From Lutraria lutraria (taxonomy: Eukaryota; Mollusca; Bivalvia; Venerida; Mactridae), in assembly GCA_964023205.1 (NCBI GenBank), contig OZ026851.1:14053637-14117636 (forward strand): a stretch of DNA of 64,000 bases, read 5' to 3'. The stretch's first letter is position 1. Each line of letters opens with the position of its first letter. The position numbers and the translations under genes were made by a program. This document shows positions 21,401 to 32,665 of this stretch, piece by piece. The notes under the pieces are model-generated. The model saw nothing but the letters and a program-made list of their open reading frames with translations. It did not search any database and was not told where the DNA came from.

Positions 21401-21898
21401 ATTGAACAAGCAGGGCCAGAGGATACAACATATTTCACAAGAAAGAACAAGAACAATTTTTGGCCTTGTTTTAAAAACGCATATACTCTTGTCTGATAAT
21501 CTACAGAGACAAACACATACTGACATTACATAAACCTATGGAAGAGACATTTTTCAATTCATCAAGTTCCATCGAGTGGATCATCTATAACCAAAACGTC
21601 ATATATCAATTATCTTAACAACATTTTACCATAGGCATTTGCATGATAGTGGAAACATAGGCGTATGAAAGAAAACAGACGAAAAATCGAAGTCACAGTT
21701 TGTCATGTACAGGAAAAGGAGAAGACTCAACGGAAATGCAACATGCAATAAATCTGTCATGTTTGTGTAGACGGAATAATCAAAACCTCGAAAAACACAT
21801 CAGGCACAGATCATCTTCACAGCGAATATTGTCACGTGCCCAATTTTATAAACTTGCAAGATCTTCAGATAAATTCAACAAATTAAACATACAAAATT
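21401..21898. other. Spacer, nothing recognised
   Basis: A 69-codon plus-strand ORF (21700-21909) has no recognisable features and no clear splice or start context. Confidence 0.35.
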
Positions 21899-22078
21899 CA
21901 AAGGACTGAAGTACTCATGGAAATAAAACTTACAGACTTGCACTGCAGCAGAGAAACGGGAACCAGTTTAACATTTGCATGGCGGATGTAGAAAAACATA
22001 GTACTTTGGTCCGCATCAAAATTAATGCGCGCCGAGCTAGTGATAGCTATGGAAAGCTTCCAAAATACCATAGAAGGA
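21899..22078 (+). repeat. AGTACT dispersed repeat, copy 1
   Basis: Shares the string of motifs CTGAAGTACTCATGG, AGACTTGCACTGCA, TTTAACATTTGCATGGCGGA, AGTACTTTGGTCCGCATC and AATTAATGCGC with copies at 23500-23695 (inverted), 33372-33550 and 45451-45560. A head fragment lies at 25375-25405. The family is not identified; it may be a MITE or SINE. Confidence 0.7.
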
Positions 22079-22084
22079 AACGCG

Positions 22085-22171
22085 AAACAAACAAACAAAC
22101 AAACAAACAAACAAACAAACAAACAAACAAACAAACAAACAAACAAACAAACAAACAAACAAACAAACAAA
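22085..22171 (+). repeat. (AAAC)n microsatellite
   Basis: About 22 uninterrupted AAAC units at the end of AGTACT repeat copy 1. ORFs on both strands (KQTN or CLFV tetrapeptide runs) are by-products of this tract. Confidence 0.98.
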
Positions 22172-23163
22172 CGAATGTCTGTTCTGGATGTTTACGGCTT
22201 TCCGACATGGTAATGATCTTGTTTGTCAAGAGCAGACGACAGTTACATGGTAAGAAAATATACAACATTCCGTTATGTTCTGCTATCATACAATTATGGG
22301 AAAAAGAATATTATTCCATGATGGCATAAGTGAGGGTAGTGTCAACATTTGTGACACAAGTATAAATTTCTTCGCTGTGTGTCAAAATAATAATTACATC
22401 TGTCTACGACGAACGTGCAACGTGAACCTTACAAGGTGTTCAATCACTGCGACGTGCACTTCTGTCTAGCAGAAGACAATATAATTACTACTGACAACTA
22501 ACTGTTGTCATGGACAAAATATCTTCTAACTGCGGATAGAATGTTAACGTTTTGTTACTGTTGTCATGCAGGAGAAATTCTATTTTCTTCTATATACCGC
22601 AATATTTGAAACTGAAGAGTTTGTTAAGGGTTCATTTTAGTAGAAGTTTATCATTGGCATTTGTTAATGCTTTTAATTAATCAATAATAATCGTAGATAC
22701 AAAAATACAGTTCCTATATCTCTCTAAGACACTAATTGGCAGAATAATAACATTGACAAAGACTTTTTTATGTTTGCTTACAACTTTGTTGTCAGCCGTT
22801 AAAGGTGTTTGTTTCCTACGAAAATATACCAGGACAAGGAGCGTCTCGTGTTTAGAACGACCATGTTAATTAAGGTTAATTACAACATTCGGTAAATTAA
22901 TTTCAAGTTACAAGTCATGTCAGTGCAAAGAGCACGTGACCTTAAATGGAGTCAGTAAGAAGAATTACTATATAGTATTTGATTACTTAGGGTGATAATG
23001 ACTCAGACAGACGTCATTACATTAGCTTTTATCTAACATCCGGAGACTAACAATGTTAATATAAATACATGGACACAAGGTTTGCCCAGTTCTCAACAAT
23101 GTGTACATAAGATACAATCGAATCATATAATACACTGAGCGCACTTATTCTAAGCACATTACA
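22172..23163. other. AT-rich spacer, nothing recognised
   Basis: No convincing ORF, repeat or RNA gene. It lies inside the inverted AGTACT-repeat pair. Confidence 0.4.
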
Positions 23164-23446
23164 GGGTCGGTATTCAATAAACATCTTAAGTAATTTTTTA
23201 ACTTAAGTTATATTTTTCCTTAAATTCGACTTTTTCCTTAACTCTTTTGTATTAATATAAAGGAGGAAATCACAATAATATGATTTTATCTTTGTTTTAA
23301 AGATTCCAATTATGAAAATGATAATTCATTTTCACACTTTTGATGACTGGTTTACAAACTTTTACCATGAAAAAAAAATTTACACTTAAGTAAAAATTTC
23401 GACTTAAGTTAAAAAATATCTTAAGATGTATATTGAATACGGGTCC
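23164..23446. mobile_element. CTTAAG-rich MITE
   Basis: The left end is GGTCGGTATTCAATAAACAT followed by CTTAAG. The right end is CTTAAGATGTATATTGAATA followed by CGGGTCC, an imperfect inverse of about 70 bp including repeated ACTTAAGT motifs. Non-coding. Confidence 0.65.
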
Positions 23447-23499
23447 TGGTACGCGTCCCCAGCGATAAATGTTTCGCCGCGTAAATTTGATAGAAGATA

Positions 23500-23695
23500 T
23501 TTTGGAAACTGAACGATAGATCAACCTTCCATAGCCGTCACTCGCTCGGCACGCATAAATTATGATGCGGACCAAAGTACTACGTTTTCTTCATCCGCCA
23601 TGCAATAATGTTAAAGTAGTTCCCATTACAGGTTGCAGTGCAAGTCTATGTCAGTTGGTTTTCAATGAGTACTTTCAGTACTTTGATTAATAGAA
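23500..23695 (-). repeat. AGTACT dispersed repeat, copy 2 (inverted)
   Basis: Read on the minus strand it matches copy 1 from AATCAAAGTACTGAAAGTAC through GCATGGCGGATG and GTACTTTGGTCCGCATCA to GACGGCTATGGAAG. With copy 1 it forms an inverted pair about 1.8 kb across. Confidence 0.7.
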
Positions 23696-24490
23696 GGCTA
23701 TTGGTTAAGGTATATGACAGTGATCATTTTGTACTAGTCAGGAAACAAGGACCTTAATGTACGTCAATCGTGTGCCTTGTATTAAAGCTGACAAACATGC
23801 ACAAAACAAACACATACCCAGTAAATAATACGTCCATACGACACTTGTACAGAACATAATATATGTATACATTTGTACTTTAGATAAAAAACGATTCTCA
23901 GAAAAATACAAGAAACACTGCTGCCTTCCCATAAATACCATCAGACCCAAAGTCGCATTCCCTACTTTAACATAATCAATTCCCATTTATCGTAAGTGAC
24001 ATTCCATTTTGAATATAGAACATAAATACAGTTAATTGTATGTATCAAGTATTTCTATCATGTGGTTTATTAGATACAATTAATGTTGTTATTTATCATG
24101 TCTTTCAACATGCGCGCGTTGTTTGCACAGACAATACTATCTTCAATCAACCACATCTCTAACACAGCACAGGGGGTTAATATATCTAATTGAACGCTAT
24201 GTATAATCAATATAATTGTAAGCATATCTGTAATTGTATTGTCATAAATTTTATGATATATTACCATGGTCACGCGTGCAAGGGTTGTTCAGAAAGTTGT
24301 TGCATTATATTATCGTTTGATTTTAAGTATAAACCGTATGCATTGCTTGACTAAAAGGATAAGTAGTGTTGGTAAGTGAGATAACATACATTTGTACGTT
24401 GGTTGGTTGTCTGTTGTTGTCAGTGTCATATGCGCTGTGTGACTTGGAGACAGTAGTGTGACAGTGTAAGCGTCCTTGTCTGATGGTATA
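23696..24490. other. AT-rich spacer
   Basis: Minus-strand ORFs of 82 (23738-23986) and 67 codons (24070-24273) have no recognisable motifs. Nothing else seen. Confidence 0.35.
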
Positions 24491-24743
24491 GTGCCATTTT
24501 ATTAACCTGTCAAAGCTGAATAATTACACGGTTGCTGGCTGCGATTATTTCTATCTTCGTACCACAGTCGATAGTTTTCGTTTGTTTTACCATTATGGAA
24601 TGTTCCAATCAACATGTTTATATAACGGTTAAACGAACATTATCGTATAACTTACGAAAGTAATCGAACCTCACCGAGGCTAAACATAAATGCAATCATT
24701 GACCGTATAATTATGCAGCTTTGACAGTTTAATAAAATCGCAC
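24491..24743. mobile_element. MITE, GTGC...GCAC family, stand-alone copy
   Basis: The ends GTGCCATTTTATTAACCTGT and AGTTTAATAAAATCGCAC match those of the copies nested in the 16-kb element. The arms continue with AAAGCTGAATAATTACACG against ATAATTATGCAGCTTTGA. Confidence 0.7.
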
Positions 24744-25215
24744 TTTAATATTGTGGTTCCAATATAACTGTTGTAATGTTTTGATTTTGAACCAGAAGAA
24801 TTGGGTCAGTCGGTCAGGCGATCTCGTAAGGTGAAAATTGAGGGTTATCCGTCAGGTTACCTATGTTAATTATCATTCAGTTACCATATAGACCAGTCAT
24901 CTAAAGTTCAAAATTGGCCTTTTGGGGAATAAATTAGTACATAAGCCATTTTTTGTATATTGGTTCTTTATGTGATAGAGAATGACCAGAAAAAAGTCCC
25001 CAAGAATCCTATGGTGCAAAAACGAGATTTTTGGGCTAAAAGATGGAAAAAATGAATAAAACTGCGAATTTCTGGAATCCCTGTGTAACTCAAAAACAGT
25101 TCATTCCTGACATTTTAAATTTTCTACACTGGTAAAAATTTATCAACAGCATCTTTTTGAATGTATTTTATATCGGCTTAGAATCCAAGATGGCCGCCAT
25201 AATCCAATATGGCCG

Positions 25216-26489
25216 CCCAAACTTCATTCGGTTTAAGATTAATTTTTGAATGGTCGTATACTATATTTGAAACATTTTTTGCAATAAAGAACTGTCAAGT
25301 TAGTAGCTTTTTCCAGTATTTTAGCATTGAAAAGTATTTAATCAATATATTTTAGTAATTTACATTATAAAGATTAATCAAAGTACTGGAAGTACTGACG
25401 GAAAGTCAACTTTGTCGTATTTTAGCATTTTCGTGGCGAAAACGCGAAAACTCGTACGACGTGGCGTAAATCACCACCATATGTTCGACCACAACTTTAA
25501 ATAGTGAATGAAACTATTTTCAATATTAGTAAATATTGTTACCTCAACTGTAACTGTTTATGAATGAAACTTTTGTGTGTTTGAATACTTAACTATTATA
25601 CATTGTACTTATAAGTTTTACAGTTTAAGTTGCCATAACATAATATTTCTGCAGTAATAACTTCAGCTTATATCAAAAGTCTCACTCTGCAATATATACA
25701 ACAAGTGGTACTGTTTTCTGTCCTGTTATTGGGCCGAGGGTAACTATTTTGAATATGATGATGTAGGAAAGTATCACCTTCCAAAAACATAGATTTGGTA
25801 CTTTAGTAATCAAGAAGTAGTTCTAGATAGCAAGAATGTATTGGACTTCTTTTGTTTCAGACGCATTTTTGTGGAGGTTAGTAGTTACAATGTACAATGG
25901 ATATGTTAGTGGTGGTGATTTTTATGTGATTACTTTTTATTACAATAAATCCTTATATTAATTTTCACTCTTGGAAATGCAATGTTTAATGTTTTACGGC
26001 GCATCGACAACATCAGTCATGTAAAGCGAAATTAAATAAGAGGACGTCAAGAAGTATGTTATCAGATTGGTAAAAGGATATATAGTCATGTTAATAAGAA
26101 CTGAAGCGCAACTAAAAATGTAAAATGAAATAGTAGCAATTGATGTGTAGTGACAAAAAATAAGAGTGTGTGAGACTAATCTCATTTACATTGTATTATA
26201 TTATAGTGATACAGATTATATAACATCATATTACATGGGTTGGTGCATGTGGTATATGTTTCTTTCGTTCTTGGTATTTGGTTTGGAAAGTGCCAAGTGG
26301 TGGAATTACATTCAAAGATATATTTTGATAAAGTGTAATTAACAACTTGGTATGTATTGTTAAAGAAATTTAATTTTAGTTTTAAAATACAAATGTATAA
26401 TGGGCGGCAAGTTTTTGTTGTTAAAAAAGGGATACTTATTACTAGTATTTCATTTGCCTCAACATAGAGGCTCCCGGGACAGGTCTTTA
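25216..26489. other. Interior of the 4.2-kb element, left part
   Basis: AT-rich. It contains only a head fragment of the AGTACT repeat (about 25375-25405) and a short minus-strand ORF (25994-26185) without recognisable motifs. Confidence 0.35.
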
Positions 26490-27345
26490 ACTATGAATAT
26501 GTAGTGATTCAAGGGCTATTAGATATGATTTCCAGGCTGATTCATATACAATAGATCCGTACTCCAGTTCTGAATGGATAAGAGACCGATATAAACGTAT
26601 TAGTACTTTTCTGTTAGATCCTCAGTCAGCGACAACTTTCAGGAGGTATTGAGTCTTCTAGCAATTACTTTTTTGAGTGATTTAATATGACTAATATAAA
26701 TGTAAGTCTGGAGTCAAATATAACCACTATAGATAATCAAAGTCTGGTACAACCTGAATTGGTGTGTTGCCCATATAATAAGACATAGTTCCGGATGCAT
26801 TTAAAAATGTATTGAAACTGTGACACCATTTTGATCCGACAAAGTTTCCTATCAAGTATATCATTGATGGAGCCGTCTTTTAACGAGGTTCTTGTTTTTC
26901 GACTCAAAATATCAAAGGATTCAAGTAAAACCATTTACATAAAGGGAGCAGTCTTCTCCTGGATTTAGAATTTCAACTTCACTATTAATTTTGATACTAA
27001 ATGGGGTGACACACAGGATACAGCCCTGTTGCACAACCATTTATTGTTTGTGTGGATCTGAAAGAGAGTTTCCCACTTGGACACGGAAGAAAGCCACAAT
27101 AAAAAGTGGAAGGTGGCATCTGAGTATTGCGTGAAAGCCCAGTTTAGGAATAGGAATTAGCAATGCTAAGAAAAAGGGAGTTCATCCGGATTCCCATACA
27201 TTATTAAACGAATCAAGTAAAAGAGAAAGAGTATGAATGGGCGTTTAAGAAATTAATTGATAATGGACTTTGTCTGGACCAGAGGATTTAATTGTACTTC
27301 TCTTGGTTTTGGAAGAGATATTAAGTTGTTTCTCTCATCCCAGGT
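26490..27345 (-). pseudogene. Jockey-like LINE reverse transcriptase remnant
   Basis: Minus-strand translation in shifting frames gives ordered RT landmarks of a jockey-type non-LTR element. These are SSGPDKVHYQLI (thumb-side entry), ESG...ALLIPIPK, then VVQQGCILCVTPFSIKIN (the GxPQGxxLSP-like motif). CSLYVNGF follows where the active-site Y-x-DD box should be, so the catalytic Asp pair is lost. Next come IFDSRLTFI, a YRSLIHSELEYGSIVYES-like stretch, and ALESLHIHS. Frameshifts, stops and an internal deletion between IPIPK and LRCHLPLF make it dead. The family identification rests on motif memory. Confidence 0.7.
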
Positions 27346-27539
27346 CTTGTGTGCCTGAACAAATCTATCTCTGTGTAGCCTAGATTAACGTTGCTAAGAT
27401 ACTTTTACATGAAAAGTTGGAGATGACACTTGTGGAAGTGACCGCTTTCCCAGCTTATTTCATCAGCATGTCCGTCTGTCTAAGACCAATCCAAACTGTG
27501 GAAGCTAGCAATAGCGAATTTGAAAAAAACTTCTTTGAG

Positions 27540-28085
27540 ACCTGACTTATGATTACTCATGAAAAGTTAGACAATAGTGAGGATGTGTCTATAACATTGT
27601 TACTTCACTGCCCATGGAGACAGCTGAAGGCTCAATCCCTCAGACCTCCACAAACTCTAGAAGCCATGACAAACTACAAATGTATGGTATAATGATGACT
27701 ATATATGGGATACCTAAACCCTCAAGGAAGCCCTAAGGAAATTCAAACTGATACTAACTGATGACAATCTTAATTAACTCATTTTGTATATTAAGAACAA
27801 AAGCTCGAAAATCACTAAAATAATTGGGAGACTTTGTCTCAAAACTGAATAATATAACCTCGATTAGAAAAACGTAGGTATGGTCCACAAAGTCAATGGA
27901 GAAGACTTATCTCCAATTAAGCATTTGTCTGTTGACAACAATGATACAGACTACCTACCCTCAGGAAGAAGCACTAGCTACTGCATTTTAAAAAAATTCT
28001 TCATCTGAGAACTATTCAGAAAAGATTAAAGTGAAGAGACTTAGGAATCTATTGCAGGATGTAGATAGGTCTTTGCATTGGCATC
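27540..28085 (+). pseudogene. Jockey-like LINE ORF2 linker remnant, opposite strand
   Basis: The plus strand encodes, with stops, SIPQTSTNSRSHDK, LKEALRKFKLILTDDNL, YIKNKSSKITKIIGRL and VNGEDLSPIKHLSVDNN. This is the region between endonuclease and reverse transcriptase in jockey-like ORF2. It should precede the RT on the same strand but lies inverted relative to 26490-27345, so the element was rearranged or two copies collided. Confidence 0.65.
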
Positions 28086-28147
28086 TTTCATTATTGTCTG
28101 ATTAATTGTGTATTTTTGTTGTATGACCTATCGACTCTATAATTTTA

Positions 28148-28810
28148 GCAGCCATATTGGATTTATATCATGCATAATGAACATTAAAATACAAAAGTTT
28201 ACAGTATTTATCAATATCAAATGTTAAAAATGTCTTAGGCATAATTCTAAAGTTGAATAATTATAGTGGTTCTAGAAGGTCATTTTTGTGTTTTACACAG
28301 TTTATGCCCAAAATTACATTGTGAGCTTTATAAATTCAATATTGACTTTGAAAAGAAACTCATCACAAATAATATAAAAGTAATTTCTTTTCTTCTTACA
28401 TTTGTAATTAGAATATGACAAAATAGTCAAATTTGGAATTAAACAGTAAAACAATTTGGCGGCCATTTTGGATTGGAGCGGCCATATTGGATTTATGCAA
28501 TGAATAATCAAGTTCATTAAAATACAAAAGTTGTTAATATTAATCAATATCAAAAGTTAAAAGTGTCTTGGGCATAAATCTGAATGCTCTAGAATGTCAT
28601 ATTCGAGTTTTTATACAGTTCGTGCCCAAAATTACATTGTGTGCTTTTATAAGTTTCGCTATTTGTTTTTTTAATAAATTCATCATAAATAAGATAAAAG
28701 TAACGTTTATTATTTTTACATTTGAAATTAGAATGACTGATATAAGAGACAATCAGTCAAATTTGGATTTAAACAGTAAAAACAACATTTTGGCGGCCAT
28801 TTTGGATTAT
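28148..28810 (+). repeat. Two tandem copies of a ~332-bp repeat
   Basis: Copies at about 28148-28477 and 28478-28810 each start GCxGCCATATTGGATTTAT. They share AATACAAAAGTT, AAAAGTGTCTTGGGCATAA, CCAAAATTACATTGTG, AGTCAAATTTGGA and TTAAACAGTAAAA. The second leads into the right TIR with further GGCGGCCATTTTGGAT motifs. ORFs at 28314-28553 (minus) and 28568-28912 (plus) cross it but show no family features. Confidence 0.7.
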
Positions 28811-29112
28811 GGCGGCCATTTTGGATGCGACTCGAGAGTAAAACTAAATCAAAATGATGTCTTTTATCAATACACATCATCTTGGAAAATTAAAACTCAT
28901 TTGGCCAAATAGTTTTTGAGTTATACATCGATTCCTGAAATTCCCAGTTTGATTTATTTTTTTCAACTTTTAGCCCCAAAATATCGCTTTTGCACCATGG
29001 GATTCTTGGGGACTTTTTTCTGGGTGTTATTCACCACAAACAGAACCAACATACCAAAAATGGCTTATGTACTAATTAATTCCCCAAAAAATTTATGATG
29101 ACTGGACTAATA

Positions 29113-29500
29113 AAAGACTCTGGCATCTAGATACTTAAGGGACAGTCCTTATTAGTTTTCATGTGAACCGTTGAGTATTTATTGTTACGAGTTTTATCTA
29201 TCGATTGGTAGAATTAATAGTCTGCGTTCCAAAATGAACTATAGTGCATGCGGTATTGTCAGGGAGTCCGTGTTGTTATCTTATTCTTGATATCAACTAT
29301 CAAATTGTATTCTTAACGACATTCATTATTTATCATTTGCACCAATTTTCAATGGAAAAGTTTTACTTCCTCTCAGACAGTTCTTTTCTGTCTTCTCGAA
29401 TAAATGTTATAAATAAATGTTATAACAAGCGGGACGTTATTTTACATGTTCACACTTTATCTTCATTAATGGGTGATCGTTGTTCATATGTGACCGTTGT
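29113..29500. other. Spacer, nothing recognised
   Basis: An 88-codon ORF (29244-29510) has no recognisable motif and runs into the tandem repeat. Confidence 0.35.
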
Positions 29501-29722
29501 TGATAGATAACACTTATTAATTCGTGCCTGCAGCTCATAGGATACACTTATTAATTCGTAGGTAACACTTATTAATGGGTGACAGTACTTCATAGGATAC
29601 ACTTATTAATTCGTAGGTAACACTTATTAATGGGTGACAGTACTTCATAGGATACACTTATTAATTCGTGACTATAGTTCATAGGTAACACTTATTAATG
29701 GATGACCGTAGTTCATAGGTGA
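29501..29722 (+). repeat. Short tandem array, ~66-bp unit
   Basis: The repeating string is ACACTTATTAATTCGT, AGGTAACACTTATTAATGGG, TGACAGTACTTCATAGGAT. Three to four units with sub-repeats of ACACTTATTAAT. Confidence 0.8.
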
Positions 29723-30958
29723 TGTAACCCCGTAAATGGAACCAAAGACAGTATATATTATGATGGTATACAACTTATACATAGATAGTCTTGTAAAGTT
29801 AGGTATGGCCGTTCTTTATATCTTCAGATTTTGCGATAGAAATATTAATGAATGTTATTTTTGTCTAGATTTACCGAATAAATTCTACAGACGAGAAATA
29901 TGCGACACCGTTGTCAAGTAAAGTGACAGGTTAACAACGAAACGGAGTTTTATTGAGAAATCGTATCACATGAACCACGCATGCGCAGTCAGTGAATGAT
30001 GCTATTCAATATATCGTGCGACAAGATTTACAATATTGTACTTTTTATATGGCTAGTCGTCTTGACAACTGTTCAAGTGTTTGACAAATCGATGAAATTG
30101 ATACACTTTGCATGACAATAAAACACGTGCCGTATAATCAGATCAAAGAAAACATGACATTTTTTATTTCAAAGGTTTCGGTGATTGGCGGTTTTCTTTT
30201 TCGATACGGTAGTCTTGTTTCTTTCCTTTTTTTCTGTTTGTTTGTTTGTTTATTGCGTTCCTAGCTCGCTTTAATATCAACTTTATTTGCTTAAAGCATT
30301 TAAGTGATAAAAAGAAACAGCACCTGTCATTTGGTTTTCCTAAACGGCATGAGCAGACGACATGGATCCGATTATATGATAAATCTGTATGTTTCTAGCA
30401 AATTGTCTCATTCATGTAAATTACAGTGACTACAGACGCTTGAATAAGACAAATCAAAACATACAAGCACATTTATACAGAAACTGATGTTCCTTACACT
30501 AGTAAAGTGTCATCTGATTTCATGGTGGAGAGATAAAAAAATAAAAGATATAGCTACGATCGATCTGAGATAGCATCTAGTCAGGTTTATTGTTTTTATT
30601 TTTATAACCAGCTACAGTAGTGTCTATTTAGAATGTAATAATGCATTAATGATTTGCATTTATTTCGTGCGCACGCAATGAAACACATTTCTGGACTAAT
30701 TGTAAAACTTCTTGATTATAAATCTCTTTTACATTGTGGTAAAAATTCCAAAGCTGTATATATTAAGATTTTTCCAAGAGTAATAGAAAGAAAGAACGCA
30801 CAAATTCATCTTCGGTCATTATATTTACAAAAAAACAACAACAGCACCAATACTGATCATGCAGCTATATAAGAAATAAGATATCGTTGAAAAGCACCAA
30901 TAAATTTACCGAAACCCTGTTCTCATAGCAAAGACAAGCTACATATTTAAAACTGATC
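29723..30958. other. AT-rich spacer
   Basis: Short ORFs (29736-29921, 30654-30872) lack recognisable motifs. A small (TGTT)n run lies near 30236. Nothing else seen. Confidence 0.35.
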
Positions 30959-32131
30959 AGATAAATAGTTTTTTAAACTGTCACTTCCAGATGCCGATAA
31001 ATAACATCATTTTATACATAACTGTTTTTTTAAACAGTCACTACCAGATAACCATAAATAACATCATTTTATACATAACTGTTTTTTAAACAGTCACTTC
31101 CAGATAACCATAAATAACATCATTTTATACATAACTGTTTTTCAAAACAGTCACTACCAGATAACCATAAATAACATCATTTTATACATAACTATTTTCT
31201 TAAACAGTCACTACCAGATAACCATAAATAACATCATTTTATACATAACTGTTTTTTTAAACAGTCACTACCAGATAACCATAAATAACATCATTTTATA
31301 CATAACTATTTTCTTAAACAGTCACTACCAGATAACCATAAATAACATCATTTTATACATAACTGTTTTTTTTTAAACAGTCACTACCAGATAACCATAA
31401 ATAACATCATTTTATACATAACTAGTTTTTTAAACAGTCACTTCCAGATAACCATAAATAACATCATTTTATACATAACTAGTTTTTTAAACAGTCACTT
31501 CCAGATAACCATAAATAACATCATTTTATACATAACTGTTTTTTTCAACAGTCACTTCCAGATAACGATAAATAACATCATCTTATACATAATTGTTTTT
31601 TTAAACAGTCACTTCCAGATAACGATAAATAACATCATCTTATACATAACTAGTTTTTTAAACAGTCAATTCCAGGTAACGATAAATAACATCATTTTAT
31701 ACATAACTGTTTTTTAAACAGTCACTTCCAGATAACGATAAATAACATCATTTTAAACATATATGTAACTGTTTTTTTTAAACAGTCACTACCAGATAAC
31801 CATAAACAACACAATTTTATACATATCTAGTTTTTTAAACAGTCACTTCCAGATAACCATAAATAAAATCATTTTATACATAACTGTTTTTTTAAACAGT
31901 CACTTCCAGATAACGATAAATAACATCATCTTATACATAACTAGTTTTTTAAACAGTCACTATACCAGATAACGATAAATAACATCATTTTATACATATA
32001 TGTAACTGTTTTTTTTTAAACAGTCACTTTCAGATAATGATAAATAACATCATTTTATACATATAATTTTATGTAACTGTTTTTTTTTAAACAGTCACTT
32101 CCAGATAACCATACATAACATCATTTTATAC
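30959..32131 (+). repeat. 58-bp minisatellite with built-in hairpin, about 20 copies
   Basis: The unit is ATAACTGTTTTTTTAAACAG, TCACTACCAGATAACCATAA, ATAACATCATTTTATAC. ACTGTTT...AAACAGT is an inverted repeat in every unit, and its T-run length varies. Some units carry CTAGTTTTTT instead, which weakens the stem. Stops in all frames. Confidence 0.93.
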
Positions 32132-32429
32132 AGATTGATTATATAGGACGTCATTTTCTCTCCAGACAAATTAAATTCTAACATCCAAGTTTAGAAATAA
32201 GAGACAGACAGAATAATTAAAGAAGACGTTTCCTGTGATTAAACGTTTAACACAATGTTGTCTTAGCAACCAGGATATTATGATATAAATACTTCAACAG
32301 ATTTATCAGAAATCATGTTTTATTAGGGGGCCGTATAGAAAGCAATTTTAGTTTCGGGGCAGCGGGGGGGGGGGAATTATATGCCCCTTTTGATTATATA
32401 ATTACAGGAGAAAATATTGGGAGAGCCTT
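32132..32429. other. Spacer with poly-G tract
   Basis: A run of about 10 G near 32364; otherwise AT-rich and featureless. Confidence 0.4.
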
Positions 32430-32665
32430 AAGCCCTACTCATTTCCACAAGTATTTCCTGGTTCTAAATCCTGCGCGGGGGAAAAGAACCGATCCACGCC
32501 TCACCCTTTTCCTGTAATTTTCTAGACTCATTATTTGGCTCAGTAGTTGGCAAGGGGACACTGAAAAAGCATCCAGGAGAAATTCGAAAATTGGAGCCAA
32601 GAATCGAACCCACGATATTTTGTTTAGTAGATTAACGCGTTACCACTGGACCATCGATCAAACTT
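32430..32665 (-). mobile_element. tRNA-headed SINE (second family), copy 1
   Basis: The minus strand begins GATCGATGGTCCAGTGGTAA with a box A-like TGGTCCAGTGGTAACG and a box B-like GGGTTCGATTC. It is followed by a body sharing TTTTTCAGTGTCCCC and CCAGGAAATACT motifs with the copies at 46315-46535 and 53262-53360. It is not a functional tRNA gene, since the acceptor ends do not pair well. Confidence 0.7.

Larger units (their letters stand above)
24889..29109. mobile_element. 4.2-kb TIR element with LINE remnants inside
   Basis: It starts TAGACCAGTCATC and ends GATGACTGGACTA. Inverted similarity extends about 300 bp inward: TTGGGGAATAAATTAGTACA against TGTACTAATTAATTCCCCAA, AAAAAGTCCCCAAGAATCC against GGATTCTTGGGGACTTTTT, and GCCGCC/GGCGGC motifs. 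ATA on both outer sides (24886-24888, 29110-29112) could be a 3-bp target duplication. No transposase recognised. Confidence 0.75.

Noticed and set aside
22025..22289. ORFs with KQTN and CLFV repeats on both strands
   Set aside because: Direct products of the (AAAC)n microsatellite.
28568..28912. 114-codon ORF in the 4.2-kb TIR element as its transposase
   Set aside because: It crosses the ~332-bp tandem repeat and right TIR, has no DDE-like or other recognisable motif, and is not conserved in the sister repeat copy.
30959..32131. CRISPR array
   Set aside because: Repeats are head to tail with no unique spacers, there are no cas-like genes, and the context is eukaryotic. The same applies to the arrays at 19.1, 33.8 and 53.4 kb.
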